A stretch of 8,601 bases of DNA from Pseudomonadota bacterium. Lineage in GTDB: Bacteria; Pseudomonadota; Gammaproteobacteria; Burkholderiales; Burkholderiaceae_D. A program made the translations under genes and the position numbers. Every line of letters starts with the position of its first letter. The stretch's first letter is position 1. Shown here in pieces: positions 1 to 6,715 of this stretch. The notes beneath the pieces were generated by a model. The model was not told the origin of the DNA and ran no database searches. It was given only the letters and a program-made list of their open reading frames with translations. Location: contig JAEZLB010000259.1 of NCBI GenBank assembly GCA_023435945.1, positions 1-8,601 on the forward strand, written 5' to 3'.

Positions 1-2132
1 GTGCGGCCCTTGGGGTGGGCGGCCAGGACGGCGAGGACGGCCAGGGAGCCGCGCCGCACGCCGCTGGTGATCGGCGCGTCGGTGGTGGCGAGCGCGGGCG
101 GGCCGAGCACGCTCAATCGAGCCGGTGGAGGCGTGGCCGCCTCGTCACTGCGTGCTGGGATGTCGGTCAAGTCGATCTCGAACGCTGACCCGTCCGCCTC
201 GGTGATCGGGTCATTAGGCTCGTCACCCGGTTCGGGCCGGGATGCCACGGCGGCGACCATGGCGAGCACGTCGGCTAGGTCGCGGGCGGCCAGGACCGCG
301 AGGCGGCCAACATCAGCCGGCCCGGCTGCGTCGTTGACGATGGTGACGGCACCGCCTGCGCGGACGTGCAGGTGGGTTACCTCAGTGGTGTCGGGTAGCG
401 CGCCGACGATGACCGGGTGGAGCTCCAGCGCCCACCGGTGGGTCGCGACGGCGAGAATCCGGGCGGTGTGCCGCGGTTCGGCGGGCACGAGCAGCACGCA
501 CGGAGCCAGGTGTTCGACGTGGTCGGTGCGGGCATTGAGTTCGTCGGCCGAGTCGAGGCCCATGTCGTCCAGCAGTCGCCGCCGGTGGATCATCTCGGTT
601 TCCAGGTGGGTGACACCGGCGGCGGCGTCGGCGACCACGATGAGGCGCTCGCCGTCGAACGTCTCGTGGTATGGGTCCAGGCCGTGCACGTCTGCGCCGT
701 CGGGCAGCAGCAGGGCGAGCAGGTCGGCGGTGGTGACCAGGACCGGTCGCGCGAGCTGGTGGTCTGTGACGCTGGTGGTGAGGACGGTGGCGGCAATCGC
801 CCGCGCGGCGGCCAACGCGTCGTCACCGTCGAGGTTCACCGCAAGGCCCGGGACCTCGAACAGGCTGATCTCGTCGCCGTGCTCGTTTACGCCGATCGGT
901 GCGGGCACACCGGGCGGCTCGGGTACGACATCGGGCAGTGGGCCACCGGGACGGATAGTGAGCTGGCGGTTGCCGGCGGCGTCAGCAGCACGCAGCGAGT
1001 CGGGCACCGGCGCTGGAGCGGGACCAGTGCTCAGCGCGACGGCGGCGATGGCGGCGGCCAGGCCGAGGCTGACCCATCCGTGCGACGGCAACCTGACGCC
1101 GTGCCCGACGTCGCCGTGGTGCGCCTCCTGGCTGGTGGGGATACCGGAGTTCGGCGCGGCGCTGGTCGGCGGTGTGCTCACCGGTGCGGTCGGCGAAGCC
1201 GGCGTCGACGGTGTCGTGGGCTCGGGGTGCGTTTGTGGCTGGGGTGTAGCAGGCGGCTGGTCGGTGTCGTCTGCTCCGGAGGCGCCGGATCCGTTTGGGT
1301 GACGTTCGGGCAGCATGAGGACCCAGCCGATGTGAATCTTGTTCGGGTCGCGTAGTGCGTATCCGTTGTCCTGTGGTCTGCCCCGGTTCAGAGCGTAGAT
1401 CTCGCGCCATCGGTATGGGTCGCTGAGCTTGTCTTTCGCGATGTTCCAGAGGTTGTCGCCCTTGACCACGTGGTAGATACCGCCTGGCGCGTTGCGTGCC
1501 CACGCGGGAGCGTCTGAGTCGCTGCCCGCCGCGGACGAGGCCGCGACCGCGAAGGCTTCAGGGAAATCAGCCGGGCCGAGGACCAGTCGCCCTCCGACGA
1601 AGAACCTGACGGCGGGGTGGCGGTCGATGGCATCCTCGTCGCCGCGGTCCTCATCGGCGAATGGTGGCGGTGGCGCCTCGGTCGGGGTGTCCTCTGAAGG
1701 CGTTTGAGTGGCGGGAGCTGGTTGAGCTGCGGCGGTGCCAGCACGTAGCAGAGTGTCGACCAGTAGCACGGTGCTGCTAGTGACGGCGGCGGCGGTGTAG
1801 TGTCGTCGACCCGGTGGTTTCCACCGGCGCACCGGACCGGATGCCCGTCTCGCGTGTCGAATGGCGACAACGAGTTCGCGGACCAACCAGATCCACAGCA
1901 GCCAGCCGGCGATGGTAAGCGTGTGCAGCAGGATGCGCGACTCACCGACGCGGCCGGCGAGTTCGAGTTGATACCAGTCAGCGGGTGCCGGCAGCCACCG
2001 GTTAGTGGCCACAGCCAACGCCGGCCATCCGGCAAGGACCGTGCCCCAGCCGAGCACACGGACAGCTAGGCCCGCCAGGCGCTGCGGCCCGCCTGCGTGC
2101 CGACGGTGGTGGCGCTTCACGGTGTGCACCAT
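1..2132 (-). CDS. Membrane-anchored LysM / winged-helix regulator of the BTAD class (C-terminus beyond window)
   Basis: The frame is open from 2447 down to base 1, about 710 codons from the ATG at 2132, and leaves the window. Predicted order: TM1 ~22-44, TM2 ~67-91, an Arg/Lys-rich stretch, TM3 ~112-131, an acidic linker, a LysM domain ~220-275 (YHVVKGDNLWNIA, then DPNKIHIGWVLMLP), a Pro/Thr-rich linker, TM4 ~353-371, a middle domain ~395-650, and from ~671 the opening strand of a winged helix (RLSVLGPPAL). The basic stretch between TM2 and TM3 predicts LysM outside, where it would bind peptidoglycan, and the DNA-binding part inside. The middle domain and layout match the complete gene at 2534-4693, so a BTAD should follow off-window. 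The start is uncertain: no Shine-Dalgarno precedes ATG 2132, and GTG 2120 overlaps the stop of a small upstream frame as GTGA. Target genes are unknown. Confidence 0.88.
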   Translation of the reverse strand, partial: MVHTVKRHHRRHAGGPQRLAGLAVRVLGWGTVLAGWPALAVATNRWLPAPADWYQLELAGRVGESRILLHTLTIAGWLLWIWLVRELVVAIRHARRASGPVRRWKPPGRRHYTAAAVTSSTVLLVDTLLRAGTAAAQPAPATQTPSEDTPTEAPPPPFADEDRGDEDAIDRHPAVRFFVGGRLVLGPADFPEAFAVAASSAAGSDSDAPAWARNAPGGIYHVVKGDNLWNIAKDKLSDPYRWREIYALNRGRPQDNGYALRDPNKIHIGWVLMLPERHPNGSGASGADDTDQPPATPQPQTHPEPTTPSTPASPTAPVSTPPTSAAPNSGIPTSQEAHHGDVGHGVRLPSHGWVSLGLAAAIAAVALSTGPAPAPVPDSLRAADAAGNRQLTIRPGGPLPDVVPEPPGVPAPIGVNEHGDEISLFEVPGLAVNLDGDDALAAARAIAATVLTTSVTDHQLARPVLVTTADLLALLLPDGADVHGLDPYHETFDGERLIVVADAAAGVTHLETEMIHRRRLLDDMGLDSADELNARTDHVEHLAPCVLLVPAEPRHTARILAVATHRWALELHPVIVGALPDTTEVTHLHVRAGGAVTIVNDAAGPADVGRLAVLAARDLADVLAMVAAVASRPEPGDEPNDPITEADGSAFEIDLTDIPARSDEAATPPPARLSVLGPPALATTDAPITSGVRRGSLAVLAVLAAHPKGR

Positions 2133-2299
2133 GCGGGCGGTGGACTTTGCCGGCGCGGCGTAGCGGCACGGTCGGTGCGGCGGCGGGTCCGACGCGAGCG
2201 GCAAAGGCCCAATCGCGCGGGGACGAAGCTGCCGTGTTGGCTGACGGCCCCGCTCACCTGTCGATAGGGCATTCCGGCGATGTCGTGACGAGCGGTCAT
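2117..2299 (-). CDS. Possible 60-aa leader or small protein upstream of the LysM regulator
   Basis: This short frame starts at ATG 2299 with GAAGGA (2305-2310) five bases upstream, the clearest ribosome-binding site in this part of the window. Its TGA overlaps an in-frame GTG of the LysM regulator (GTGA, 2117-2120), which would suit translational coupling, since the regulator itself has no visible ribosome-binding site. Third positions are about 73% G/C. The product is rich in Arg, Pro and Ser, with no TM segment or motif I recognise. It begins MTARHDIAGMPYRQ and ends in PPPAWCTP. An ATG at 2317 would lengthen it by six residues. It could be a real small protein, a leader peptide, or a chance frame in GC-rich DNA. 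Confidence 0.3.
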   Translation of the reverse strand: MTARHDIAGMPYRQVSGAVSQHGSFVPARLGLCRSRRTRRRTDRAATPRRQSPPPAWCTP

Positions 2300-2304
2300 C
2301 GCGA

Positions 2305-2310
2305 TCCTTC
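2305..2310 (-). promoter_or_regulatory. Ribosome-binding site GAAGGA before ATG 2299
   Basis: On the minus strand this reads GAAGGA, followed by five bases and then ATG at 2299. It is the main argument that translation starts here rather than directly at the LysM regulator. Confidence 0.4.
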
Positions 2311-2435
2311 GTGTCATGGACTAACCGGACCGACCACCTCGGCACGTGCATACTGGTTGCTGGCGACCAGACCGGAGTTCGGCGTCGATGGAACCGACGG
2401 TAAAGCCGCTGCGGCAGGATGAGTACGAATGTGGC

Positions 2436-2485
2436 GCTCACAGCCGCTCACACGGGCTCACACAGCGCTAACAGTGCAGCTCACC
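2436..2485 (-). repeat. Array of TGTGAGC-like heptamer direct repeats, candidate SARP/BTAD-type operator
   Basis: Read on the plus strand, GCTCACA occurs at 2436, 2446 and 2456, followed by GCTAACA at 2467 and GCTCACC at 2479. Successive starts are 10, 10, 11 and 12 bases apart, so all copies fall near one face of the helix. On the minus strand the units are TGTGAGC, TGTTAGC and GGTGAGC. SARP-family winged-helix proteins are known to bind direct heptamer repeats at roughly one-turn spacing next to the -10 region. The array lies between two genes encoding such winged helices and upstream of the LysM regulator, which fits autoregulation or cross-regulation. This function is inferred; the repeats themselves are directly visible. 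Confidence 0.55.
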
Positions 2486-2530
2486 GGCATGACGGTCGCT
2501 CGCAGCGCATGGTGTTGGAGCTGCCGCCCG

Positions 2531-2543
2531 CCGTCAGCGACGG
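2531..2543 (-). terminator. Weak hairpin over the stop codon of the right-hand regulator
   Basis: CCGTC-GCT-GACGG on the minus strand is a 5-bp stem with a 3-base loop, overlapping the TGA at 2534-2536. There is no T-tract, so a role in termination is doubtful. The plus strand also contains CCGTCAGC here, an octamer that recurs in other gaps of this window. Confidence 0.15.
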
Positions 2544-4693
2544 TCGGCGGTCCTTGCCAAGAGTTTGTCGGCCAGCGTCGTGGTGGTCTGGTCGGGCTGC
2601 TGGCGAGCGTCGGCGAGGCGAGCGGTAAGGGTGGCCAGGCTCCGGCGTACGCCATCGGGATTGCCGGCGCCAGCGTGGCGGATCATGGCCTGCTGGTACA
2701 GGTGCTCCGTATACGGCGAGTAATGGATGGCCTGCTGAAGCAACGTCAACGCGGCCTGGTGGTCGGGCTGAAGGTCGGCGAGGCAGGCGTAGGCGTCGAC
2801 GACCTGGCCGAGCAGTTGCTCACGCAAGGGTTCCGCCCAGTCGTAGCGGCAGGTTTCGGCCAGCTCACCGTGGTAGGCGGTGAGCGCGTCGGTCAGTGCG
2901 TCCCGACAGGTGTCGGTGTCGACGGCGGTAGTAGCGCGCCGCCAAGCGTCCTGGAACTGCCACAGGTCCACGTCGATGCGGCAAGGGTCGAGCTGATGCC
3001 AAGTGTCCCCGCGGACCCGGTCACTGCTGTGCTGCAGGACAGGCCCACCGGCGGCGTCGGCTAACACGACGCGAAGGTGGGAGATGGTCGTGTTGAATCG
3101 GTTGCGGGCCGAACTGGACGCCACCTCAGGCCACAACACTTCCTTGAGTTCGTCGGTGCTGGCACCGTCGCGATGAGCGGCCAGATAGATAAGGATCTGC
3201 CAGGCCGCAGCTCGCCCCAGGAACACCTCGCCCGAACTGCCGTCTGGGTAGGTTCGCCGCAGTGTCGGGCGGCCGAGGACGTGCAACCGCAGCCGCTCGT
3301 TCGTGTCGACCGGCGGGTCCCCGTGCTGGACGGGGTCATGCGGCAGGCGGGTGGCACGGCTGCTTCGGGACTTCGGCACCGGTTGACTTGGCCGGCTGGA
3401 AGGCGTCTCGATGGTCGATGCCCGGCGGTGGGTGGCCGCGAGGGTGGACAGGATGTCGCCAGTGGTGGCGGGGTCGAGCACACCGAGCCGAGCCACCGGT
3501 CCTGCGGCGGTCGGGTGCGAGCGGGCGGTCCCGTCGGTGTCGACGTCCCAGGTCGTCCCAGCGGACCAGCCGCCGAGCAGTACAGCGATCACACCGGGGT
3601 CGCCAAGCATCGTGGTGAGCTGGTCGGCGGCCGCGCCGGGTGGCGGAGGCGCGGCGAGCAGCAACAGCGGGCCGGTCAGCCTTTGCGAGGTGACGTAGGC
3701 CAGCGCTGTCGCCAAATCTGCCGTGAGAATGGCGGTGGGCAGGTTGGCAGCGCTCGCGGCGGGAGAGGTTTCGAGCAGTGCGGCCAGGTCGCCGGCGACA
3801 GCGACCACCGGCCACCGGGCGGCCGTGGCGGCGACCAGAGCAGCACGGACTGCTGCGGGGGCGGCCGGGCCTACCAAACCCAGTCCGTCGTGCGGCAGGT
3901 CGGCCAGCAGCAGCGGACCGTGTGGCGTCGCGCCAGCGGTGGCCACGACCGGCGCGCTGGCTGCGATCGTCAGCGGCACAGGCTGGAGTTCGTCGTCGGT
4001 GATGGCGGCGTTAGCGCGCCCGCGGACCGCGACAACCCCAGCGGGCAGGGGAAGCGGCGCCTTGACAATGCCGTCGCCCGGAGGGCGGGGCCGGTAGTAA
4101 CGGCGGCGGGCCAGCCAGAATCCGGCAGCTGCAGCGGCTACCGCGTTGGCGGTGGGGGTGGGCAGCCAGCCACCGGGAACGTCTACACCTGCTGGCGGTG
4201 CGTCCTCGCCTAGAGCCGCGTCCGCTTCCGTTGCCGGCTTCGTATCGCCCGCAAGGTGTGTGCCGTCTTGGCTTGTGGACTGTCCCGCTTCGCCGGTATG
4301 GGTGGTGGCCACGGGTGCCGGAATCGTGGGGACAGCGGTTGTGGTGGTGCGGACCAGCGCGTCCAACAGCAGAACCGCACTACCCACCAGCGCGGCCACA
4401 CGGCCCTGCGCGGGCGGCGCGACCAGAGTCTGTGTCCGGCGTAGCTGGCGCATACGGGCGATGGCGGCGGCGACCACCTCGTACAGGGCCCACGCCCATA
4501 ACAGCCAGCCAGCGCCTGCGGCGAGGTTGAGTAGCACTGGTGCGCTGTCCCACCGTCCTGTGCCCGTTAGTACCGTTTTCCAGCCGCCGGGCAGCCTCAC
4601 GCTGGTGTGTAACGCGATGAGCGCCACTGGTGCTCCGACGGTCAGGGCCAGCAACCACCAGGCCCGCCATAGCACCCGCACGCTCACCACCAC
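2534..4693 (-). CDS. Membrane-anchored winged-helix/BTAD transcriptional regulator without LysM
   Basis: The predicted product has 719 residues. TM segments lie near 8-30, 50-72, 97-115 and 176-195. Basic residues after TM4 (LARRRYYRPRP) put the rest in the cytoplasm and the Thr/Ser/Gly-rich loop ~116-175 outside. A middle domain ~210-420 (GLGLVGPAAPAAVRAALVAA; LLLLAAPPPPG) resembles a P-loop fold but lacks the Walker A GK[ST]. From ~467 an OmpR/SARP-type winged helix begins (RLRLHVLGRPTL, then STDELKEVLWPE and NRFNTTISHLRVVL). A helical BTAD from ~574 runs to the end. The architecture parallels the LysM regulator at 1-2132, but the TM3-TM4 loop has no LysM. The start is one of three consecutive GTGs at 4693, 4690 and 4687; a stop lies in frame at 4703-4705, and no Shine-Dalgarno is visible. 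It probably acts as a ToxR-like one-component sensor-regulator; its signal and targets are unknown. Confidence 0.9.
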   Translation of the reverse strand: MVVSVRVLWRAWWLLALTVGAPVALIALHTSVRLPGGWKTVLTGTGRWDSAPVLLNLAAGAGWLLWAWALYEVVAAAIARMRQLRRTQTLVAPPAQGRVAALVGSAVLLLDALVRTTTTAVPTIPAPVATTHTGEAGQSTSQDGTHLAGDTKPATEADAALGEDAPPAGVDVPGGWLPTPTANAVAAAAAGFWLARRRYYRPRPPGDGIVKAPLPLPAGVVAVRGRANAAITDDELQPVPLTIAASAPVVATAGATPHGPLLLADLPHDGLGLVGPAAPAAVRAALVAATAARWPVVAVAGDLAALLETSPAASAANLPTAILTADLATALAYVTSQRLTGPLLLLAAPPPPGAAADQLTTMLGDPGVIAVLLGGWSAGTTWDVDTDGTARSHPTAAGPVARLGVLDPATTGDILSTLAATHRRASTIETPSSRPSQPVPKSRSSRATRLPHDPVQHGDPPVDTNERLRLHVLGRPTLRRTYPDGSSGEVFLGRAAAWQILIYLAAHRDGASTDELKEVLWPEVASSSARNRFNTTISHLRVVLADAAGGPVLQHSSDRVRGDTWHQLDPCRIDVDLWQFQDAWRRATTAVDTDTCRDALTDALTAYHGELAETCRYDWAEPLREQLLGQVVDAYACLADLQPDHQAALTLLQQAIHYSPYTEHLYQQAMIRHAGAGNPDGVRRSLATLTARLADARQQPDQTTTTLADKLLARTADRR

Positions 4694-4776
4694 ACCAGTG
4701 GATCAACAACGTCCGCAGGGGACGCTGGCCGCAGCGAGCTATCCATGTCCGTCATCGTCACACCTGCCGGCTATGG

Positions 4777-4813
4777 CCGTCAGCCTCCACATTGGTTCGA
4801 GCCGTGCTGACGG
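4777..4813. repeat. Perfect 8-bp inverted repeat with 21-base spacer, candidate operator
   Basis: CCGTCAGC (4777-4784) and its exact complement GCTGACGG (4806-4813) are offset by 29 bases, close to three helical turns. The wide spacing fits two protein half-sites better than an RNA hairpin. The pair overlaps the best promoter candidate for the Hsp70-like operon. The same octamer occurs at 2240, 2531 and 8088. Confidence 0.4.
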
Positions 4814-4820
4814 GTGTACG
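4792..4820 (+). promoter_or_regulatory. Weak promoter candidate for the Hsp70-like operon
   Basis: TTGGTT (4792-4797) and TGTACG (4815-4820) are separated by 17 bases, the usual housekeeping sigma spacing. The -10 element departs from TAnnnT at two key positions, so this is only the best match in the gap, not a firm call. Confidence 0.18.
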
Positions 4821-4870
4821 GACGGTGACCTGTCATCCGCACGGGGTTGCGGTCGCCCGCCGGGGCATTG

Positions 4871-6715
4871 ATGATGGCAATCGTGTCTTCTGTCCGGTTG
4901 GGGATAGACTACGGGGCGGCGGCAACCAAGGCCGCCATCGCTCTACCCGGCCGCGACCCGATACCGCTACGTATTGACGGCGAGCTGACGCTGCCCAGCG
5001 CGGTATTCGTCGAACCTGGCGGTGATCTGGTTGTTGGGCTCCCTGCGTGGCAGGGAGCCAACGAACACCCGCACCGGTTCGTGCCCGCCCCGGCCCGCCT
5101 CGCCCACCTGCCCACCATCGACGTGGACACCGACGTCGTCGCCGTGGTGGGCCTGATCGCCGCCACCCTGCGCAAAGTGGCCACCGAAGCGACCGCCCTC
5201 GCCGGCGGACCGGTCGGCACGACGGTATTGACCGTTCCGGCCGGGTGGGGGCCACAGCGGCGAGACCTGCTGCGCCGCGCCGCCCACCACGCCGGCTTCA
5301 CCGGCATCCAGTTGGTGCCGGCCCCGGTCGCGGTCGGCTGGCACCTCCAGGCCCAGGAGCAACTCGTCCAGGGCGCGATGTTGGTGTGCGACCTCGGCGC
5401 CGGTACCTGCGCGACAGTGCTTCGTCGTCGGCCGGACGGCTACGACATCCTGTCCACGGTCGAGGACCTTGACGCAGGTGGATTGGCCCTCGACGTGGCG
5501 CTGTTGGACGCGGTGACCACCCGCGCTCGCGCCGCTATCGGCGCCGACGCCACCGCAGGAGCACCGGACACGGTGAGCTGGTACAGCGACCTGGACCAGA
5601 CCCGCACCGCCAAGGAAGCGATGACCGACCGTGGCAGTGTCGTGATCGCACCACCACATCCGCTGCCCGCGGTCGCCCTCACCCGCCAACTCGTGGCCGA
5701 GGCGGCAACGCCGGTACTCGCCCGAGCGGCCGACACCGCCCGCCGGGCGATCACCGCAGCCAATCTGCCGACCGGTACTCCGCTGCAGGTGTACTGCGTG
5801 GGAGCCAGCACCCAGCTGCCCGGTGCCCTCGACACGCTGGCGAGGCAACTGCCAGTCACACCCGCCACAGTGCAGGCCCCCGTACATGCTGGCGCGCTCG
5901 GCGCGGCCACCCGCCAGACCACCACGGTCGTGCCCGAGTCGATACCCATGCCCGACGGGCGAGACGTCGCCGTCGCGGTCGGCGCTGCAGCGGCCACTGC
6001 GGTCATGGCCGTACTGTTCCTCGCCGGCACGGACCTTGCCGCTAACGGCACGGTCGGGTACGCGCCGTGGGGACTGCTCACCGCCGCCGCAGTCCACACC
6101 ACCATCGCCGTGTTCGCCATCGCACTGCTGCTGCCCTGGTTGGCGCCGGGCACCCTTCCCGCCGCTGACGCAACCAGGTGGCGGTTGCCGGTACTCCTGC
6201 CCGCAGCCTCCGCCACCGCGATCGCGACCGTCCTCGCCGGTGCGGCCATCATCGGCGCCGTGTGGCATATCCCGGTCGCTGCCGTTGTGACTTGGGCGGT
6301 GCTGCCAGTGCTACCGGTGGTCACTGCCGCGGCAGCCGCTGGACTGGCCACCCGCCGGCATCCTTCGACGCGGTGGTGGTGGGTGGGCTGGCTGCGTCCG
6401 CCAGTCGTGCCGCTGGCTTGCGGCGCCGTCGGGTTGACCGTTATCCAGGCCGCAGGTGACGCCACCTCCCTGGCGTTGCCCACCGGTCTCGCCCGCCCCA
6501 TCGGAGGGCTTCTCTATGCGGCGGCCGTGGTTGGTCTGCTCGCCACGACCACGCTCACACGCGTGCTGCTCACCGTGCCGGTCGCACCAACAGCGGTGGT
6601 CTTGGCCATCGCCGACGCCGGCGGTGTGCTCAGCGTCGGGTACGCCGCCGCGATAACCGCATGGTGGATCATCCGTGCGGTCAACCCCGCGACCAGCACC
6701 ACACCGGTGTCATGA
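4871..6715 (+). CDS. Hsp70/actin-type ATPase domain fused to a multi-spanning membrane domain
   Basis: About 614 residues from ATG 4871. The N-terminal ~360 residues form an Hsp70-like nucleotide-binding domain: phosphate-1 loop GIDYGAAATKAA (~11-22), phosphate-2 loop VCDLGAGTCATVL (~172-184), and adenosine motif VYCVGASTQLPG (~307-318). The lysine usually found before the RL of DnaK-type proteins is not evident; the region reads RFVPAPARL. In place of a substrate-binding domain, residues ~365-610 hold roughly six to eight hydrophobic segments with no DnaK-like C-terminus. The ATPase would be cytoplasmic and membrane-tethered; the client is unknown. The next gene overlaps by ATGA, so the two are one operon and probably partners. 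The start is uncertain: TTG 4847, ATG 4874 and GTG 4883 are alternatives, and none has a good ribosome-binding site. The family is secure; function as a true foldase is not. Confidence 0.88.
   Translation: MMAIVSSVRLGIDYGAAATKAAIALPGRDPIPLRIDGELTLPSAVFVEPGGDLVVGLPAWQGANEHPHRFVPAPARLAHLPTIDVDTDVVAVVGLIAATLRKVATEATALAGGPVGTTVLTVPAGWGPQRRDLLRRAAHHAGFTGIQLVPAPVAVGWHLQAQEQLVQGAMLVCDLGAGTCATVLRRRPDGYDILSTVEDLDAGGLALDVALLDAVTTRARAAIGADATAGAPDTVSWYSDLDQTRTAKEAMTDRGSVVIAPPHPLPAVALTRQLVAEAATPVLARAADTARRAITAANLPTGTPLQVYCVGASTQLPGALDTLARQLPVTPATVQAPVHAGALGAATRQTTTVVPESIPMPDGRDVAVAVGAAAATAVMAVLFLAGTDLAANGTVGYAPWGLLTAAAVHTTIAVFAIALLLPWLAPGTLPAADATRWRLPVLLPAASATAIATVLAGAAIIGAVWHIPVAAVVTWAVLPVLPVVTAAAAAGLATRRHPSTRWWWVGWLRPPVVPLACGAVGLTVIQAAGDATSLALPTGLARPIGGLLYAAAVVGLLATTTLTRVLLTVPVAPTAVVLAIADAGGVLSVGYAAAITAWWIIRAVNPATSTTPVS

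Larger units (their letters stand above)
2133..2533. other. Long gap between the two tandem regulator genes
   Basis: Apart from the possible small frame at 2117-2299, no convincing gene lies here. The short plus-strand frames have no supporting ribosome-binding site or recognisable product. The gap holds the heptamer array at 2436-2485 and one copy of GCTGACGG at 2240-2247. Its length, in a region where other adjacent genes overlap, suggests that the LysM regulator has its own promoter. I see no clean -10/-35 pair. Confidence 0.6.
4694..4870. promoter_or_regulatory. Divergent promoter region between the BTAD regulator and the Hsp70-like operon
   Basis: These 177 bases separate genes transcribed away from each other, so at least two promoters are expected. 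Two inverted repeats are visible: CGTCC-GCAGG-GGACG (4710-4724), about 17 bases upstream of the regulator's GTG, and CCGTCAGC...GCTGACGG (4777-4813) on the operon side. Neither start codon has a convincing Shine-Dalgarno sequence, so leaderless transcripts are possible, as is common in actinomycetes. Confidence 0.6.

Noticed and set aside
1..1302. 433-codon plus-strand open frame across the left end
   Set aside because: It runs antisense to the LysM regulator. Its translation is low-complexity Ser/Ala/Arg/Thr with no domain, while the minus strand encodes TM segments and a clear LysM.
982..2059. Minus-strand frames at 982-1503 and 1388-2059
   Set aside because: They are shifted-frame shadows of the LysM regulator, rich in Arg and Pro, with no motifs. 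The LysM frame is continuous through both, so no frameshift is needed.
2436..2485. CRISPR-like repeat array
   Set aside because: The units are only 7 bases with 3-5 base spacers, far below CRISPR repeat and spacer lengths. A protein-binding direct repeat is the better reading.
2147..2628. Two short plus-strand frames (2147-2422 and 2419-2628) that overlap by ATGA
   Set aside because: The overlap looks operon-like, but neither product has a recognisable feature, neither has a ribosome-binding site at its start, and the second runs into the 3' end of the BTAD gene on the other strand.
3077..4213. 378-codon plus-strand open frame opposite the BTAD regulator
   Set aside because: Its Gly/Arg/Gln-rich translation shows no family features. 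The opposite strand carries the winged helix-BTAD coding sequence.
4967..6268. 433-codon minus-strand open frame opposite the Hsp70-like gene
   Set aside because: It is an antisense artefact of high GC content. The translation is Gly/Arg-rich, while the plus strand carries ordered Hsp70 motifs.
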